64,000 bases of DNA from Oscillospiraceae bacterium (GTDB taxonomy: Bacteria > Bacillota > Clostridia > Oscillospirales > Ruminococcaceae). The notes under the pieces are model-generated. The model ran no database searches. It worked only from the letters and a program-made list of their open reading frames with translations, and had not been told where the DNA came from. Of the stretch, positions 33,498 through 43,065 are shown one piece after another. Each line of letters opens with the position of its first letter. Positions within the stretch are counted from its first letter, which is position 1. The position numbers were made by a program, and so were the translations under genes. Location of the stretch: assembly GCA_024404875.1 (NCBI GenBank), contig JAKSPK010000007.1, forward strand, positions 17,287 to 81,286. Direction: 5' to 3'.

Positions 33498-34379
33498 TCA
33501 GCGGAGTATAAACAGCATAAATTCCGCCGCAAACCCGATCACAAATTCAATGATGAGGATCAGGATTACATTAACGAGACTGGTGCCGCCGGCATATTGC
33601 AGCTTACCGGTCAATGCAGCGTCCGGGCCGGACTGCTTTTTGATCTGCCGGATATTCCGCAGTGCAAAGCGGTAATACAGATAATTGCCGAGCAGACAGC
33701 AGAGCAGCGAGACACCGAAATACAGCATTGTCGAGATCCGGTAGACAGAATTGAATGCAGTCGTGGTGATATCCGCCCACGGAATCGTTATGTCCATCAG
33801 CTGATTCATGCCCACGATGAGCGACGGGATGCTCAGCAGTGAACGGAGCAGAACGGCCGCGATCGCCGCGCCCCACATCTTTCGGCTGGCGAAGTAGAAA
33901 TGCGGACAGATCAGACCAAGCAGATTGAATGTGAGCTTTTTGCCGGTGCGTGTCATCATACGGAAAAGCGGCAGATAATAGAACTGATTCGAGCGGATAA
34001 AGGCCGCGGCTTCGCCGACTGTCACGCCGTTCATCTGCTCCTCCGGATCCAGCCCGAGGCAGGGATCATTCGGATTCAGTCGAATGCCGTCATACAGCTC
34101 CGCATTGATCATCTGCGGAGTTTCGCCGCGTTCGCGTTCAGCTGCAAGCGCCTCATCCTCCTCAAGCCTCGCCTGATGCTTTGCAGCGCGTTCCTCCTCT
34201 CGCTGAAGCTCCGTCCAGCTTTTGCCGCTCTCATGCAGTGCTGTGTTGACGCATTGTCCAGCCTGCTTCCAGCAGGCACGGTGATAGGGCGTGCCGCAGT
34301 CCGGGCAGGATACCACATCGTCCTCCGGCTTGAACGGCTCGCCGCAGACAATACACGGCTGATTCTCATAGACAGGCAT
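33498..34379 (-). CDS. RING-finger-like zinc domain fused to DUF2628-type membrane protein
   Basis: A 293-residue protein. Residues about 9-45 carry a RING-like zinc module of the Prok-RING type (CIVCGEPF...VSCPDCGTPYHRACW...QC), with seven Cys and one His in C4HC3-like order. A charged helical linker (about 55-90) leads to a membrane part (about 140-293) with the FYFASRKMWGAAI motif of DUF2628 and four or so hydrophobic helices. The zinc domain is cytoplasmic. AAAGGAGG precedes the ATG at 34379. In bacteria such RING-like modules lie next to membrane domains and are of unknown function; ubiquitin-ligase activity should not be assumed. Confidence 0.8.
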   Translation of the reverse strand: MPVYENQPCIVCGEPFKPEDDVVSCPDCGTPYHRACWKQAGQCVNTALHESGKSWTELQREEERAAKHQARLEEDEALAAERERGETPQMINAELYDGIRLNPNDPCLGLDPEEQMNGVTVGEAAAFIRSNQFYYLPLFRMMTRTGKKLTFNLLGLICPHFYFASRKMWGAAIAAVLLRSLLSIPSLIVGMNQLMDITIPWADITTTAFNSVYRISTMLYFGVSLLCCLLGNYLYYRFALRNIRQIKKQSGPDAALTGKLQYAGGTSLVNVILILIIEFVIGFAAEFMLFILR

Positions 34380-34422
34380 CGCGCAGCCTCCTTTCTTCTG
34401 ACCTCATTATGATTTCCTCTAT

Positions 34423-34451
34423 ATTGTACCACATTCGGCGCAGTTTTACAA
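34423..34451 (-). promoter_or_regulatory. Promoter of the RING-like/DUF2628 gene
   Basis: On the minus strand TTGTAA (34446-34451), 17-bp spacer ending TGG, TACAAT (34423-34428). Confidence 0.75.
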
Positions 34452-34552
34452 GTACAGAGACTGTTTTTTCATGCATTCTTCACCATTTCGGCAGAAAAAA
34501 CCATTTCCCTTTAGACAGACGGTACGACTATCATAATTTTTTGAAAAAAGAC

Positions 34553-34581
34553 TTGCATTTTTCCGGAAAATATGGTATACT
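34553..34581 (+). promoter_or_regulatory. Promoter of secG
   Basis: TTGCAT (34553-34558), 17-bp spacer ending TGG, TATACT (34576-34581). Confidence 0.8.
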
Positions 34582-34655
34582 GAAGACAATCGCATTCCAG
34601 CGCATCGTGCCGGAATTATCAATGTGATACCAGATAGAAAGGAATACCGAAAACC

Positions 34656-34916
34656 ATGAGCATCATCGAAATTGTCGGCGGCATCATTCTGCTGATTACC
34701 GCTCTGCTGATTATCGTTCTCTGCCTGATGCAGGATTCCAAGCAGGATCAGAATATGACCTCTGCGATCACCGGCGGCTCCTATGATTCCGCATTCAGCA
34801 AAAACGAGGGCAACACGAAGGAAGCGATCATGAAGAAATGGACGAAGTGGCTGACCATTATCTTCTTTATCGTGACGCTGGTCGTGATCATCGTCCCGGT
34901 CTATATCGGCGAATAA
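34656..34916 (+). CDS. secG: Preprotein translocase subunit SecG
   Basis: An 86-residue membrane protein with two transmembrane helices (about 6-25 and 63-83) separated by the typical polar loop with QDSKQDQNMTSAITGG. It joins SecY and SecE in the translocon. AGAAAGGAA precedes the ATG, and a terminator follows at 34934. RNase R is the next gene, as in many Firmicutes where secG, rnr and smpB cluster, though smpB is not seen here. Confidence 0.93.
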   Translation: MSIIEIVGGIILLITALLIIVLCLMQDSKQDQNMTSAITGGSYDSAFSKNEGNTKEAIMKKWTKWLTIIFFIVTLVVIIVPVYIGE

Positions 34917-34933
34917 TTCCAGAACACATGGTC

Positions 34934-34971
34934 GCCCTGCGCTCCGAAACTGAGTGCAGGGCGTCTTTTTT
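34934..34971 (+). terminator. Terminator of secG
   Basis: GCCCTGC (34934-34940) pairs with GCAGGGC (34956-34962), followed by GTCTTTTTT. Confidence 0.85.
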
Positions 34972-35021
34972 CAGATTTTTATGACAGCAGATCAATAGAT
35001 CGCAGCGGAAAGGAGCATAAT

Positions 35022-37271
35022 ATGGCAGGACGCAGGCATCCACACCGCCCGAAAGCGCGCAGCGGCATGAAGCCGGCAGGTCGCCGCAGCGCTGCACAGC
35101 CGAAGGCAAAAAAGGAATATGAAGCCAAGGCTGAAGTCAGAGTCAGCGATGAGCAGCGCGAACATTTCGCGAACCGCATCACGACCTTTCTGCGCAAGAC
35201 AAACGGCAAGCCTGTCTCCCGTGCTGATCTTGCGTCGAAATGCCGCGGCAAAGGAAACGCCGCATATTTACAGGCATTGAAATCGCTGATCGAATCCGGT
35301 ACGGTCGCCGAGCGCCGCAGCGGATATGTTTATGCAGAATCCGCAGGGATGCTCCGTGCGGTGATCTCGCGCATCAGCCGTACATTCGGCTTTGCAAAGC
35401 CGGAAGCAGGCGGTGCGGAGATCTTCATTGCAGGGCGTGATCTCAGAGGCGCTTGTCCGGGCGATCTTGTTCTGCTGCTGCCGACCGGCGGGCGGGACGG
35501 TCAGCCCGAAGCAGCCGTGCAGACGGTCATCATGCCCGCAGCGGTCAAAACCGCCGGCATGCTGATCGAGGAGGAGGACGGGCTGCGTTTCCTCTCCGAT
35601 ACGCTTTGCCGACAGCCGCTTGTGATCGAAAATGCGGCAGACTGGGAAGGCCATGTCGGTGACAAGGTGATTGCAGCCATCGCGCATCGCGGTACGCGGC
35701 ATTCGGAGCATACTGTCCGCATTGAGCTGTCGCTTGGCAGCGCGGAAACCGCCAGAGCCTGTGCAGAAGCGCTGGTGACGGTCAGCGGTGTCCCGCGGGA
35801 ATTCCCCGCCGATGTGCTGGCAGAGGCGGAAAAGCTTGAACAGGCGGGAATTCCGGAATATGAGATCCGGAATCGTCTTGATCTGCGGGAACCGGAGGAT
35901 ATCATTTTCACGATTGACGGCCGGGATGCCAAGGATCTTGACGATGCGGTTTCCGTTGCACGGACCGAAAAAGGCTATCGTCTCGGCGTGCATATCGCCG
36001 ATGTATCGCATTATGTTAGGCCGGATACCGCGCTGGATGAAGAAGCGATCCGCCGCGGCACGAGTATCTATTATGCCGATCAGGTGATCCCGATGCTTCC
36101 GAAGGAACTGAGCAACGGCATCTGCTCGCTGCATCCGGATGTGGACAGACTGGCATTTTCGGCACTGATGGAACTGGACAGCGATGGTGAAATCCTGTCG
36201 TATCGTTTTGAAAAGACGGTGATCCGTTCGGCGGTCAAGGGCGTATACTGCGAGGTTAATGCGCTGCTTGCGGGTACGGCAACACCGGAGATCGAAGAAA
36301 AATACGCGGCGGTAAAGGAATCGCTGCTGCTGCTGAATACGCTGCGGGAGAAGCGTCTCGCGATGCGTACAAAGCGGGGCGCACCGTCGATTGAGACGGA
36401 GGAGAGCGCCTTTGTCCTTGACGAAAACGGCATCTGTACAGATGTTTTGCCGCGGACGCGGGGTGCGGGCGAGGAGCTGATCGAGGAATGTATGCTGCTG
36501 GCGAATGAAGCCGCGGCAAAGCTCGGAAAATCGAAGAATCTGCCGTTTGTGTACCGTGTTCATGCGGAACCGCCGGAGGAGAAAGTGCTGCGGCTGACCG
36601 AAGCGCTGAACCGGCTCGGCCTGCCGCATCCCGTGCTTGATCACCCGAAGCCAAAGGATTATGCGAAGGTGCTGGCCGGTGCGGAGGATTCGCCGATGAA
36701 GCCCGCCGTGCATCAGATGGTGCTGCGCAGTATGGCGAAGGCGGATTATGAAAACGAGCCGATCGGCCATTTCGGGCTGGCTCTGGAGGATTATGCGCAT
36801 TTTACCTCGCCGATTCGCCGCTATCCTGATCTGGCGATTCACCGGATTCTGAGCGCGTATCTCGCCGGAGAGAAACCAGAGAACGGACGCGAATTTGCGC
36901 GGAACGCCGCCGCTGCCGGCAGTGCGACGGAGCAGCGGGCGGTGCAGCTTGAGCGGGACTGCGATGAACGCTACCGTGCAGAGTGGGCCAGGCAGCATAT
37001 CGGCGAGGAATTTGACGGCGTGATTTCCGGCCTGACGGAATTCGGGATCTATGTCATGCTGCCAAACTCCGCCGAAGGACTGGTGCCGCTGGATGCGCTG
37101 CCGCCGGAGGGCTATTCGTTTGACGGATATTTCTCGATGCGGGCAGAGGGCAGCGGCAGAATGTTCACGCTTGGAATGCCGATGCGCGTCTGCATCACCC
37201 GTGCGGACATCAACAGCGGCCATATTGATCTGGCTGCCGCAGAGTTGGCAGCGAACGGAGACTCAAGATGA
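35022..37271 (+). CDS. rnr: Ribonuclease R
   Basis: A 749-residue 3'-5' exoribonuclease of the RNB family. A basic N-terminal tail (about 1-40) and winged-helix region lead into cold-shock-like domains (about 105-250), the RNB catalytic domain (about 280-620, with FTIDGRDAKDLDDAVSV and its clustered Asp residues, and HFTSPIRRYPDLAIHR) and a C-terminal S1 domain (about 660-735). It degrades structured RNA. AAAGGAG precedes the ATG. Its stop overlaps the next start (ATGA), so it is the first gene of a long co-directional run. Confidence 0.95.
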   Translation: MAGRRHPHRPKARSGMKPAGRRSAAQPKAKKEYEAKAEVRVSDEQREHFANRITTFLRKTNGKPVSRADLASKCRGKGNAAYLQALKSLIESGTVAERRSGYVYAESAGMLRAVISRISRTFGFAKPEAGGAEIFIAGRDLRGACPGDLVLLLPTGGRDGQPEAAVQTVIMPAAVKTAGMLIEEEDGLRFLSDTLCRQPLVIENAADWEGHVGDKVIAAIAHRGTRHSEHTVRIELSLGSAETARACAEALVTVSGVPREFPADVLAEAEKLEQAGIPEYEIRNRLDLREPEDIIFTIDGRDAKDLDDAVSVARTEKGYRLGVHIADVSHYVRPDTALDEEAIRRGTSIYYADQVIPMLPKELSNGICSLHPDVDRLAFSALMELDSDGEILSYRFEKTVIRSAVKGVYCEVNALLAGTATPEIEEKYAAVKESLLLLNTLREKRLAMRTKRGAPSIETEESAFVLDENGICTDVLPRTRGAGEELIEECMLLANEAAAKLGKSKNLPFVYRVHAEPPEEKVLRLTEALNRLGLPHPVLDHPKPKDYAKVLAGAEDSPMKPAVHQMVLRSMAKADYENEPIGHFGLALEDYAHFTSPIRRYPDLAIHRILSAYLAGEKPENGREFARNAAAAGSATEQRAVQLERDCDERYRAEWARQHIGEEFDGVISGLTEFGIYVMLPNSAEGLVPLDALPPEGYSFDGYFSMRAEGSGRMFTLGMPMRVCITRADINSGHIDLAAAELAANGDSR

Positions 37272-37750
37272 AAACCTATACCGATGAAGCACTGGCACGG
37301 GCTGTGTATCAGATCGCAGCTGCGCGGATGCAGGCGGCGGGCTGCGAAATGCCGTGCTCTGCGGAGGCGTTTGCCGTGATCTCGGCAGCAGCGCCGGATG
37401 CAGTGGACTATTCCGCAATGGCGGCACTGTGCAATCCGGATTTTCTGGATGCGGCGTATATTCTGCTGCTGGGGCGGGAGGTTGATGCGCCTGCGAAAGC
37501 GGCATGGCAAGCGCAGTTCGGATTGCCGGAAGCGGTGTTCCGGACGAATGTGCTGACGACGATTCTGCGCTCGGCGGAGTATCAGCGCAATCCCGTTCCG
37601 CTGACCGGCTGTCCGTTGCCGCTGATGCAGGATGACGGCCGGAATCTGCTGATTGCGGCGCAGGCCATGCCGGAGCGGCTTGTCCGGCTTTATCAGAAGA
37701 TGCCGCGGCCGGTGCAGAAGCTGGCGAAGAAGCTTGCCGGAAAGGAGTGA
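37268..37750 (+). CDS. Small DUF4214-like protein
   Basis: A 160-residue soluble protein. The core segment PDFLDAAYILLLGREVDAPAKAAW resembles DUF4214, a helical module usually fused to surface glycosyltransferases or S-layer-type proteins. The C-terminus is basic (LYQKMPRPVQKLAKKLAGK). It overlaps the rnr stop by 4 bp and lies 4 bp before the two-domain glycosyltransferase gene, whose ribosome binding site sits in its last codons. The DUF4214 module here may work in trans with that enzyme. Confidence 0.7.
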   Translation: MKTYTDEALARAVYQIAAARMQAAGCEMPCSAEAFAVISAAAPDAVDYSAMAALCNPDFLDAAYILLLGREVDAPAKAAWQAQFGLPEAVFRTNVLTTILRSAEYQRNPVPLTGCPLPLMQDDGRNLLIAAQAMPERLVRLYQKMPRPVQKLAKKLAGKE

Positions 37751-37754
37751 GACG

Positions 37755-40157
37755 ATGCCGGAGACACGGGTATACATTGATCTTTCACGGCTTTGCCTCA
37801 CACCGTTTACGACAGGTATTCAGCGCGTCGCGAAGGAAATCGTGCTGCGGATGCTGCATGATGAATCACTTTCCGTGACACTGCTCTCAGCGCTTCCCTC
37901 GCAGACAGCATGGCGCATTCTGCCGCAGGATGCATTCGAGGCATATTATACGGAGCATACCGGCTCGCCCTTTGGAGATGCAGTGCCGCAGACACTTATA
38001 CCGGAGGACATTCCGTCGGACGCAGTCTTTTTTGATATCGACAGCGCATGGAATATGCCGATGCAGCGCGGCTGGCTGTTCCCGAAGCTGAAGCAGCGCG
38101 GCGTGACGGTTGTTTCACATCTCTATGACCTGATCCCCGTGACGGAGCCGCAGTATTTTCATCAGCAGACGATGCGGCAGTTTTTGTCGTGGATCACGGC
38201 GGTGCTGCAATATGCCGATCACATCATCTGCAATGCCGAGGCGACAAAGGAAGCGCTTCGTACGCTTTGCGATACGCTGGAGATGCAGACGCCGGACTGC
38301 ACGGTTGTGCCGCTCGGCGCGGATTTTGCACAGAAAGCCGCCGGCGGCACCCCCGAACCCGGTGAACTGCCGCATCTGCCGCAGTACCGCTATCTGCTGG
38401 CGGTCGGAACGATAGAGCCGCGCAAGAATCACCGGCTGCTGCTGGATGCCGTTCCCGCACTGGCGGAGCGCGGCATCAAGGTTGTATTTGCTGGACGCAT
38501 TGGCTGGAATATGGATGAATTTGCAAAGGAAATGGAGAATCATCCGGAAAACGGGCGGAGCTTTTTCTTTGTGAAAGCACCCTCGGATGCCGCAGTCCGC
38601 AGGCTGTATCAGAATGCGCTGGCAGTTGCATTCCCGACGAAAAACGAGGGATTCGGTCTGCCGATCGTCGAAGCGTTTCTGCACGGAACGCCGGTTCTGG
38701 CATCGGATATTCCGGTGCTGCGTGAGGTTGGCGGCGATCTGGCAGATTATTTTGACAATACAAGGGTGGATTCGCTGACGGCAGCAGTTGACCGTCTGCT
38801 GGCGGACGATACCGCCTATCAGGCGAAGCGCAGAACAATCGCGGGATACCGTCCGCGGACATGGGATTGTGCCGCACAGGAAATGGCGGCGGCACTCCGG
38901 AGCTGCGGCAGCGTGCAGGGCGATGTTCCGCCGCAGACCGCGGTGACGCAGATTGCCGTGCTGACAGCGCGGAATGACGATCTGCTGCGGACACTGCCGT
39001 ATCTGGATGCGAATATGCCGTTTATTACGCGGATGCTCGTGGTTTGTCCGGAGCGGAATATTCCTGCGCTGCGCGAGGGATGGCAGGGGCGGATCCAGCC
39101 GGAATTCTGTCCGGAGGAGCAGCTGCTCGGCGGCGGACAGCTTCCTGCAGATCATGCCGTGCGGAATTTTCTTCTGCGCTGCCGGATGATGCAGAAGGCA
39201 CCGCTTGACGATGTGTTCATCATGACCGATGATGATTACCGGCCGGTCGTGCCGGTGCAGCCGGCGCTTTTTCTGAAGGGCGGCAGATATCAGGGGTATT
39301 ACTGTTATGATCTTCGCCGTTGGAAGGGTACGCAGGGGAATTACAGTGATTACGACCGGAGCATGTTCCGGACGCGGGATTTCCTCACGGAAAACGGGCT
39401 GCCGGCATTGCAGTATTCCTCACACCAGCCGCAGATCATTGATCGGCGGATCTATCTTGAAATGTTGGATGCATTCCCCGGCATTGAGACGCAGGGGCTT
39501 GACGAATGGAGCAGCTATTTCAATTTCGGTATAGCGCGGCATCCGCGGATGTTTTCAGCGGCGCGTTACTGCACGCTGACATTCCCCGGTGCGGTGACGG
39601 ACTGGGAGATCATGTATCCGCCGCAGGAATTGATCTTCGAGAATTTCTATGCGGATTCCTATGCGGCAGGCGGTGTCTTTGCGGGGCTGCCGTCTGATTA
39701 CAGCGCGGAGACTGCAGTCAGCGTGAATGCGGAGAAGATCCGCCGCTGGAGTGCAGAGATGCAAAAGCAGACCGCCCAGAAAGCTGTCACGGACACCTAC
39801 CGCACGATGTTCCGCGACCGCTATGCATGCCTGCCGGAATTTCAGCTGCATATGCAGGAGGGCAGGCCTGTTCTGCGGATACCGCCGCTGCTTTATGTGC
39901 CGGCGGGGGGCGTGATCCGCGTGCCGCTGCTGACGGATGATGCAGTGCGCGAAAGCGGACTGCCGGTGATTTACGGCATGGATGACAGCAGCGGACAGAC
40001 GATCCTGCCGGAAACGGAGCTGCATCTGAACGATGCAGTATCCGGCATCGGACCGGAGCTGATTCTTGCGCTGCCGGTTCACGGCTTCCGCGGGATCCTG
40101 CATATCCGCTTCGGAGAAGCCGCCGCGAACTGTGCTGTCTCCTGTATCGAGCTATGA
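37755..40157 (+). CDS. Two-domain glycosyltransferase (GT4 plus unassigned second domain)
   Basis: An 800-residue soluble protein. Residues 1 to about 390 form a GT4 (GT-B) transferase with the nucleotide-sugar site LLAVGTIEPRKNH (about 213) and the EGFGLPIVEA motif (about 300). A second domain (about 395-640) starts TQIAVLTARNDD and holds an acidic MTDDDYRP (about 490) that could be a DxD metal site of a GT-A-like fold. The last 150 residues are beta-rich. It probably builds a surface polysaccharide or glycan by two transfers. ATG 37755 follows AAAGGAG. The stop overlaps the next start (ATGA). Confidence 0.82.
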   Translation: MPETRVYIDLSRLCLTPFTTGIQRVAKEIVLRMLHDESLSVTLLSALPSQTAWRILPQDAFEAYYTEHTGSPFGDAVPQTLIPEDIPSDAVFFDIDSAWNMPMQRGWLFPKLKQRGVTVVSHLYDLIPVTEPQYFHQQTMRQFLSWITAVLQYADHIICNAEATKEALRTLCDTLEMQTPDCTVVPLGADFAQKAAGGTPEPGELPHLPQYRYLLAVGTIEPRKNHRLLLDAVPALAERGIKVVFAGRIGWNMDEFAKEMENHPENGRSFFFVKAPSDAAVRRLYQNALAVAFPTKNEGFGLPIVEAFLHGTPVLASDIPVLREVGGDLADYFDNTRVDSLTAAVDRLLADDTAYQAKRRTIAGYRPRTWDCAAQEMAAALRSCGSVQGDVPPQTAVTQIAVLTARNDDLLRTLPYLDANMPFITRMLVVCPERNIPALREGWQGRIQPEFCPEEQLLGGGQLPADHAVRNFLLRCRMMQKAPLDDVFIMTDDDYRPVVPVQPALFLKGGRYQGYYCYDLRRWKGTQGNYSDYDRSMFRTRDFLTENGLPALQYSSHQPQIIDRRIYLEMLDAFPGIETQGLDEWSSYFNFGIARHPRMFSAARYCTLTFPGAVTDWEIMYPPQELIFENFYADSYAAGGVFAGLPSDYSAETAVSVNAEKIRRWSAEMQKQTAQKAVTDTYRTMFRDRYACLPEFQLHMQEGRPVLRIPPLLYVPAGGVIRVPLLTDDAVRESGLPVIYGMDDSSGQTILPETELHLNDAVSGIGPELILALPVHGFRGILHIRFGEAAANCAVSCIEL

Positions 40158-41020
40158 GTATCATGGAAATTACGGTTTGCTGCGGCGGAGAGATGCCGCT
40201 CGGTGTGTATCTGCGGGAGTTTGCAGGAATCTCCGCGCAGACAGTCAAGCGGCTCAAGGCCGTGCCGGACGGCATGACACGCGGCGGCGAGCATATCCGG
40301 ACAGTTGATCCGGTGCGGGACGGCGACTGCATCCGGCTGCATCTGCCGGAGCACAGCAGCCAGACACCGAATCCGGCGCTGACCGTTCCGGTGATCTATG
40401 AGACTGCGCAGCTGCTTGCGGTCAATAAGCCTGCCGGAATGCCTGCGCATCCCTCAATGCTGCATCGAGACGACACTTTGGCGAACTGGTTTGCCGCATA
40501 CTGTCCGGAAAGCGGCTTTCACCTGATGAACCGGCTGGATAGAAATACCTCCGGACTTTGCATGATTGCGAAGACCGTTTATGCTGCGCATCGTGTCCGT
40601 GATCTGCAAAAGCGATACTACGCGCTGGTGCCGGCGGGACTGCACGGCAGCGGGACGGTCGATGCGCCGATCGCAAGAGAGCAGGAATCCGTCATTACGC
40701 GCTGTGTGAGGGCGGACGGCCGGCGCGCCGTGACGCATTACCGCGTATTGCAGGAGCTGCCGCAGGCTGCGCTGCTGGAGTTGAAGCTTGAAACAGGCCG
40801 GACGCATCAAATCCGTGTGCACATGGCATATCTCGGCTTTCCGCTGCTCGGTGATGCGCTTTACGGAGGCGACTGCTCGCGAATGCAGGAACACGCACTG
40901 CACTGCGGATACATGACTTTCACAGATCCGGAGACAGAGGAGCCTGTCACGCTGACGGCACCGCTCCGGGCGGAAATGCAGCGTATATTAAAGGAGGACG
41001 GACAAAAAAGTGACATTTGA
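40154..41020 (+). CDS. RluA-family pseudouridine synthase
   Basis: A 288-residue enzyme with an N-terminal S4-like region (about 1-65) and the RluA core. The catalytic Asp is in HLMNRLDRNTSGL, and LETGRTHQIRVHMAYLGFPLLGDALYGG completes the signature. It isomerises uridine in rRNA or tRNA; the target is not assigned. The start at 40154 overlaps the glycosyltransferase stop by 4 bp, and the end overlaps the CPBP protease start by 11 bp. Confidence 0.9.
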   Translation: MSIMEITVCCGGEMPLGVYLREFAGISAQTVKRLKAVPDGMTRGGEHIRTVDPVRDGDCIRLHLPEHSSQTPNPALTVPVIYETAQLLAVNKPAGMPAHPSMLHRDDTLANWFAAYCPESGFHLMNRLDRNTSGLCMIAKTVYAAHRVRDLQKRYYALVPAGLHGSGTVDAPIAREQESVITRCVRADGRRAVTHYRVLQELPQAALLELKLETGRTHQIRVHMAYLGFPLLGDALYGGDCSRMQEHALHCGYMTFTDPETEEPVTLTAPLRAEMQRILKEDGQKSDI

Positions 41021-41945
41021 TTTTTCACTTCGAAAGACAGAACCAATCTTTGAACGAATTCGGCACATCGAAGGAAAGCGCGTGACCAAAAGCCTGATTC
41101 TGCTGGTTCTGACCGCAGTCGGGTTTTATCTTATTGACGGCATTGCGACAGTGATGGGAGCGGTTGTGGCAGCATCCGGTTCGGCACTCGCCGGACATCC
41201 GGTCAGGGAGGGCTCTGATGAAGCAATGGCGCTTACGCTGCTGCTGACATCCATCTGTGTTGTTCTGACGGCGGCGTTCACCTGCCTGATCGAACGGCGG
41301 CCGCTGCGGACGTGCATGATCGAAAAGCGGAAGCTTGTTCCGGATTATCTGAGCGGCATGCTGATCGGCTTTGCAATGTTCTCCGGCGCGGTGCTGATCG
41401 CATGGTTTGGCGGCGGTCTGAACCGGATCGCGGCGCCGCCCTCTCTTTCGCCGGTGACGTATTCGCTGCTCTGCGTCGGCTGGCTGATTCAGGGCTTTTC
41501 TGAGGAATTCATGTTCCGCGGCTGGATCATGACCTCTGCCGGAACATTTCACAAGCCGTGGACGGCCGTGCTGCTCAGCTCGGTGCTGTTTGCTGCGGCG
41601 CATCTCGGCAATGACGGTATCAGCATCATGGCGCTTGTCAATCTGACGCTGTACGGTGCTGCAGCGGCGTTGCTGATCCTGCGGAAGCGGAGCATCTGGT
41701 GTTCAGGAGCGCTCCACAGTGTCTGGAACTGGGCGCAGGGCAATTTCTATGGCCTTTCCGTCAGCGGTATGGAAACCTCGCCGAATACAGTGCTGCATTT
41801 TGAGCAGACCGCCGGAAAAGACTGGCTCAACGGCGGTGCTTTCGGACTGGAAGGCGGCGCGGCAGTCACGATTGTTCTGGTTATCTGCATTCTGATCTTT
41901 CTGATGATGCCGCAGCGCGAATCCTTTGCGCCGGATCGCGTATAA
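41010..41945 (+). CDS. CPBP-family intramembrane metalloprotease
   Basis: A 311-residue membrane protein starting at GTG 41010, after AAAGGAGG. About eight hydrophobic segments surround the Abi/CPBP motifs: SEEFMFRGW (motif 1, EExxxR), FAAAHLGN (motif 2 His) and HSVWNW (motif 3 HxxxN). Family members include Rce1-like proteases, bacteriocin self-immunity proteins and regulators. No bacteriocin gene is nearby, so the role is open. It overlaps rluA by 11 bp, which suggests coupled expression. Confidence 0.88.
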   Translation: MTFDFSLRKTEPIFERIRHIEGKRVTKSLILLVLTAVGFYLIDGIATVMGAVVAASGSALAGHPVREGSDEAMALTLLLTSICVVLTAAFTCLIERRPLRTCMIEKRKLVPDYLSGMLIGFAMFSGAVLIAWFGGGLNRIAAPPSLSPVTYSLLCVGWLIQGFSEEFMFRGWIMTSAGTFHKPWTAVLLSSVLFAAAHLGNDGISIMALVNLTLYGAAAALLILRKRSIWCSGALHSVWNWAQGNFYGLSVSGMETSPNTVLHFEQTAGKDWLNGGAFGLEGGAAVTIVLVICILIFLMMPQRESFAPDRV

Positions 41946-41962
41946 ATTGAGGAGGGATATGC

Positions 41963-43036
41963 TTGTCCGAACTAATTGAAAAAATGCAGTCAGTGCATGA
42001 TCTGACGGATACCGAGCTGCTGGAATTTCTCGTCAGCCCGCAGCCGGAGGATCTGCTCTTTGCCGCAGCGGATACCGAGCGCCGCAGACAGTACGGCGAT
42101 GCTGTCTATCTGCGCGGCCTGATTGAATTCACAAATTACTGCAAGAATAACTGCTATTACTGCGGTATCCGTGCCGGCAACCTCCATGCAGAGCGCTACC
42201 GCCTGACCGATGAAGAGATCCTTGCCTGCTGCAAGGAGGGCTATTCGCTCGGCTACCGGACATTTGTTTTGCAGGGCGGCGAGGATCCGTATTACACGGA
42301 TGACCGGATCTGTGCGCTGGTCTCCGCGATCGCGGCGCAGCATCCGGACTGCCGCATTACGCTCTCAATCGGTGAAAAAAAACGCGAGAGCTATCAGCGG
42401 TATTATGAAGCCGGTGCCCGGCGCTATCTGCTCCGGCATGAAACTGCGGATCCGGTACATTACCGAAAGCTGCATCCGGAATCCATGTCGCTTGAAAACC
42501 GGGAGCGCTGTCTCTTTGATCTCCGCGAGATCGGCTATCAGATCGGCAGCGGATTCATGATCGGCTCACCGTATCAGACGCCTGAATGCATCGTGCAGGA
42601 CATCCGTTTTCTGCAGCGTCTGCAGCCGGATATGATTGGTGTCGGGCCGTATATCACGCACAGGGAAACACCCTTTGCGGAGATGCCCTCCGGCGATCTG
42701 CAGTTCAGTCTGAAAATCATTGCGATGCTGCGGCTGCTGTTCCCGAAGGCGCTGATCCCCGCGACAACGGCATTCGGCTCGCTGCATCCGCAGGGACGCG
42801 AACGGGCGCTGCGGGCAGGTGCGAATGTCATGATGCCGAATCTCTCGCCGACCGAAGTGCGGAAGCTCTATGATCTCTATGAGAACAAGATCTGCACGGG
42901 CGAGGCAGCGGCACAGTGCAGCGGATGTCTTGCGCAGCGCATCAAATCGGCAGGATACCGCTCTGTCTGCGATGTGGGTGATTCGCTTGCGTACCGTGAA
43001 AAAGCAGTACAATCCGGCGCTGACCGGAACGAATAA
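41963..43036 (+). CDS. hydE: [FeFe] hydrogenase maturase HydE (radical SAM)
   Basis: A 357-residue radical SAM enzyme. The cluster motif is CKNNCYYCG (about 55-63, CxxxCxxC), with RYRLTDEEILACC, FVLQGGEDPYYTD and GSGFMIGSPYQT downstream, as in HydE. It helps build the dithiomethylamine/CN/CO ligand set of the H-cluster. It starts at TTG 41963, six bases after GGAGGG; the overlapping ATG at 41959 soon meets a stop. It is about 13 kb from hydABC and no HydF or HydG is present in this window. Confidence 0.88.
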   Translation: MSELIEKMQSVHDLTDTELLEFLVSPQPEDLLFAAADTERRRQYGDAVYLRGLIEFTNYCKNNCYYCGIRAGNLHAERYRLTDEEILACCKEGYSLGYRTFVLQGGEDPYYTDDRICALVSAIAAQHPDCRITLSIGEKKRESYQRYYEAGARRYLLRHETADPVHYRKLHPESMSLENRERCLFDLREIGYQIGSGFMIGSPYQTPECIVQDIRFLQRLQPDMIGVGPYITHRETPFAEMPSGDLQFSLKIIAMLRLLFPKALIPATTAFGSLHPQGRERALRAGANVMMPNLSPTEVRKLYDLYENKICTGEAAAQCSGCLAQRIKSAGYRSVCDVGDSLAYREKAVQSGADRNE

Positions 43037-43065
43037 GATTGTTTATCAGAAGGAAGGAACATTTT

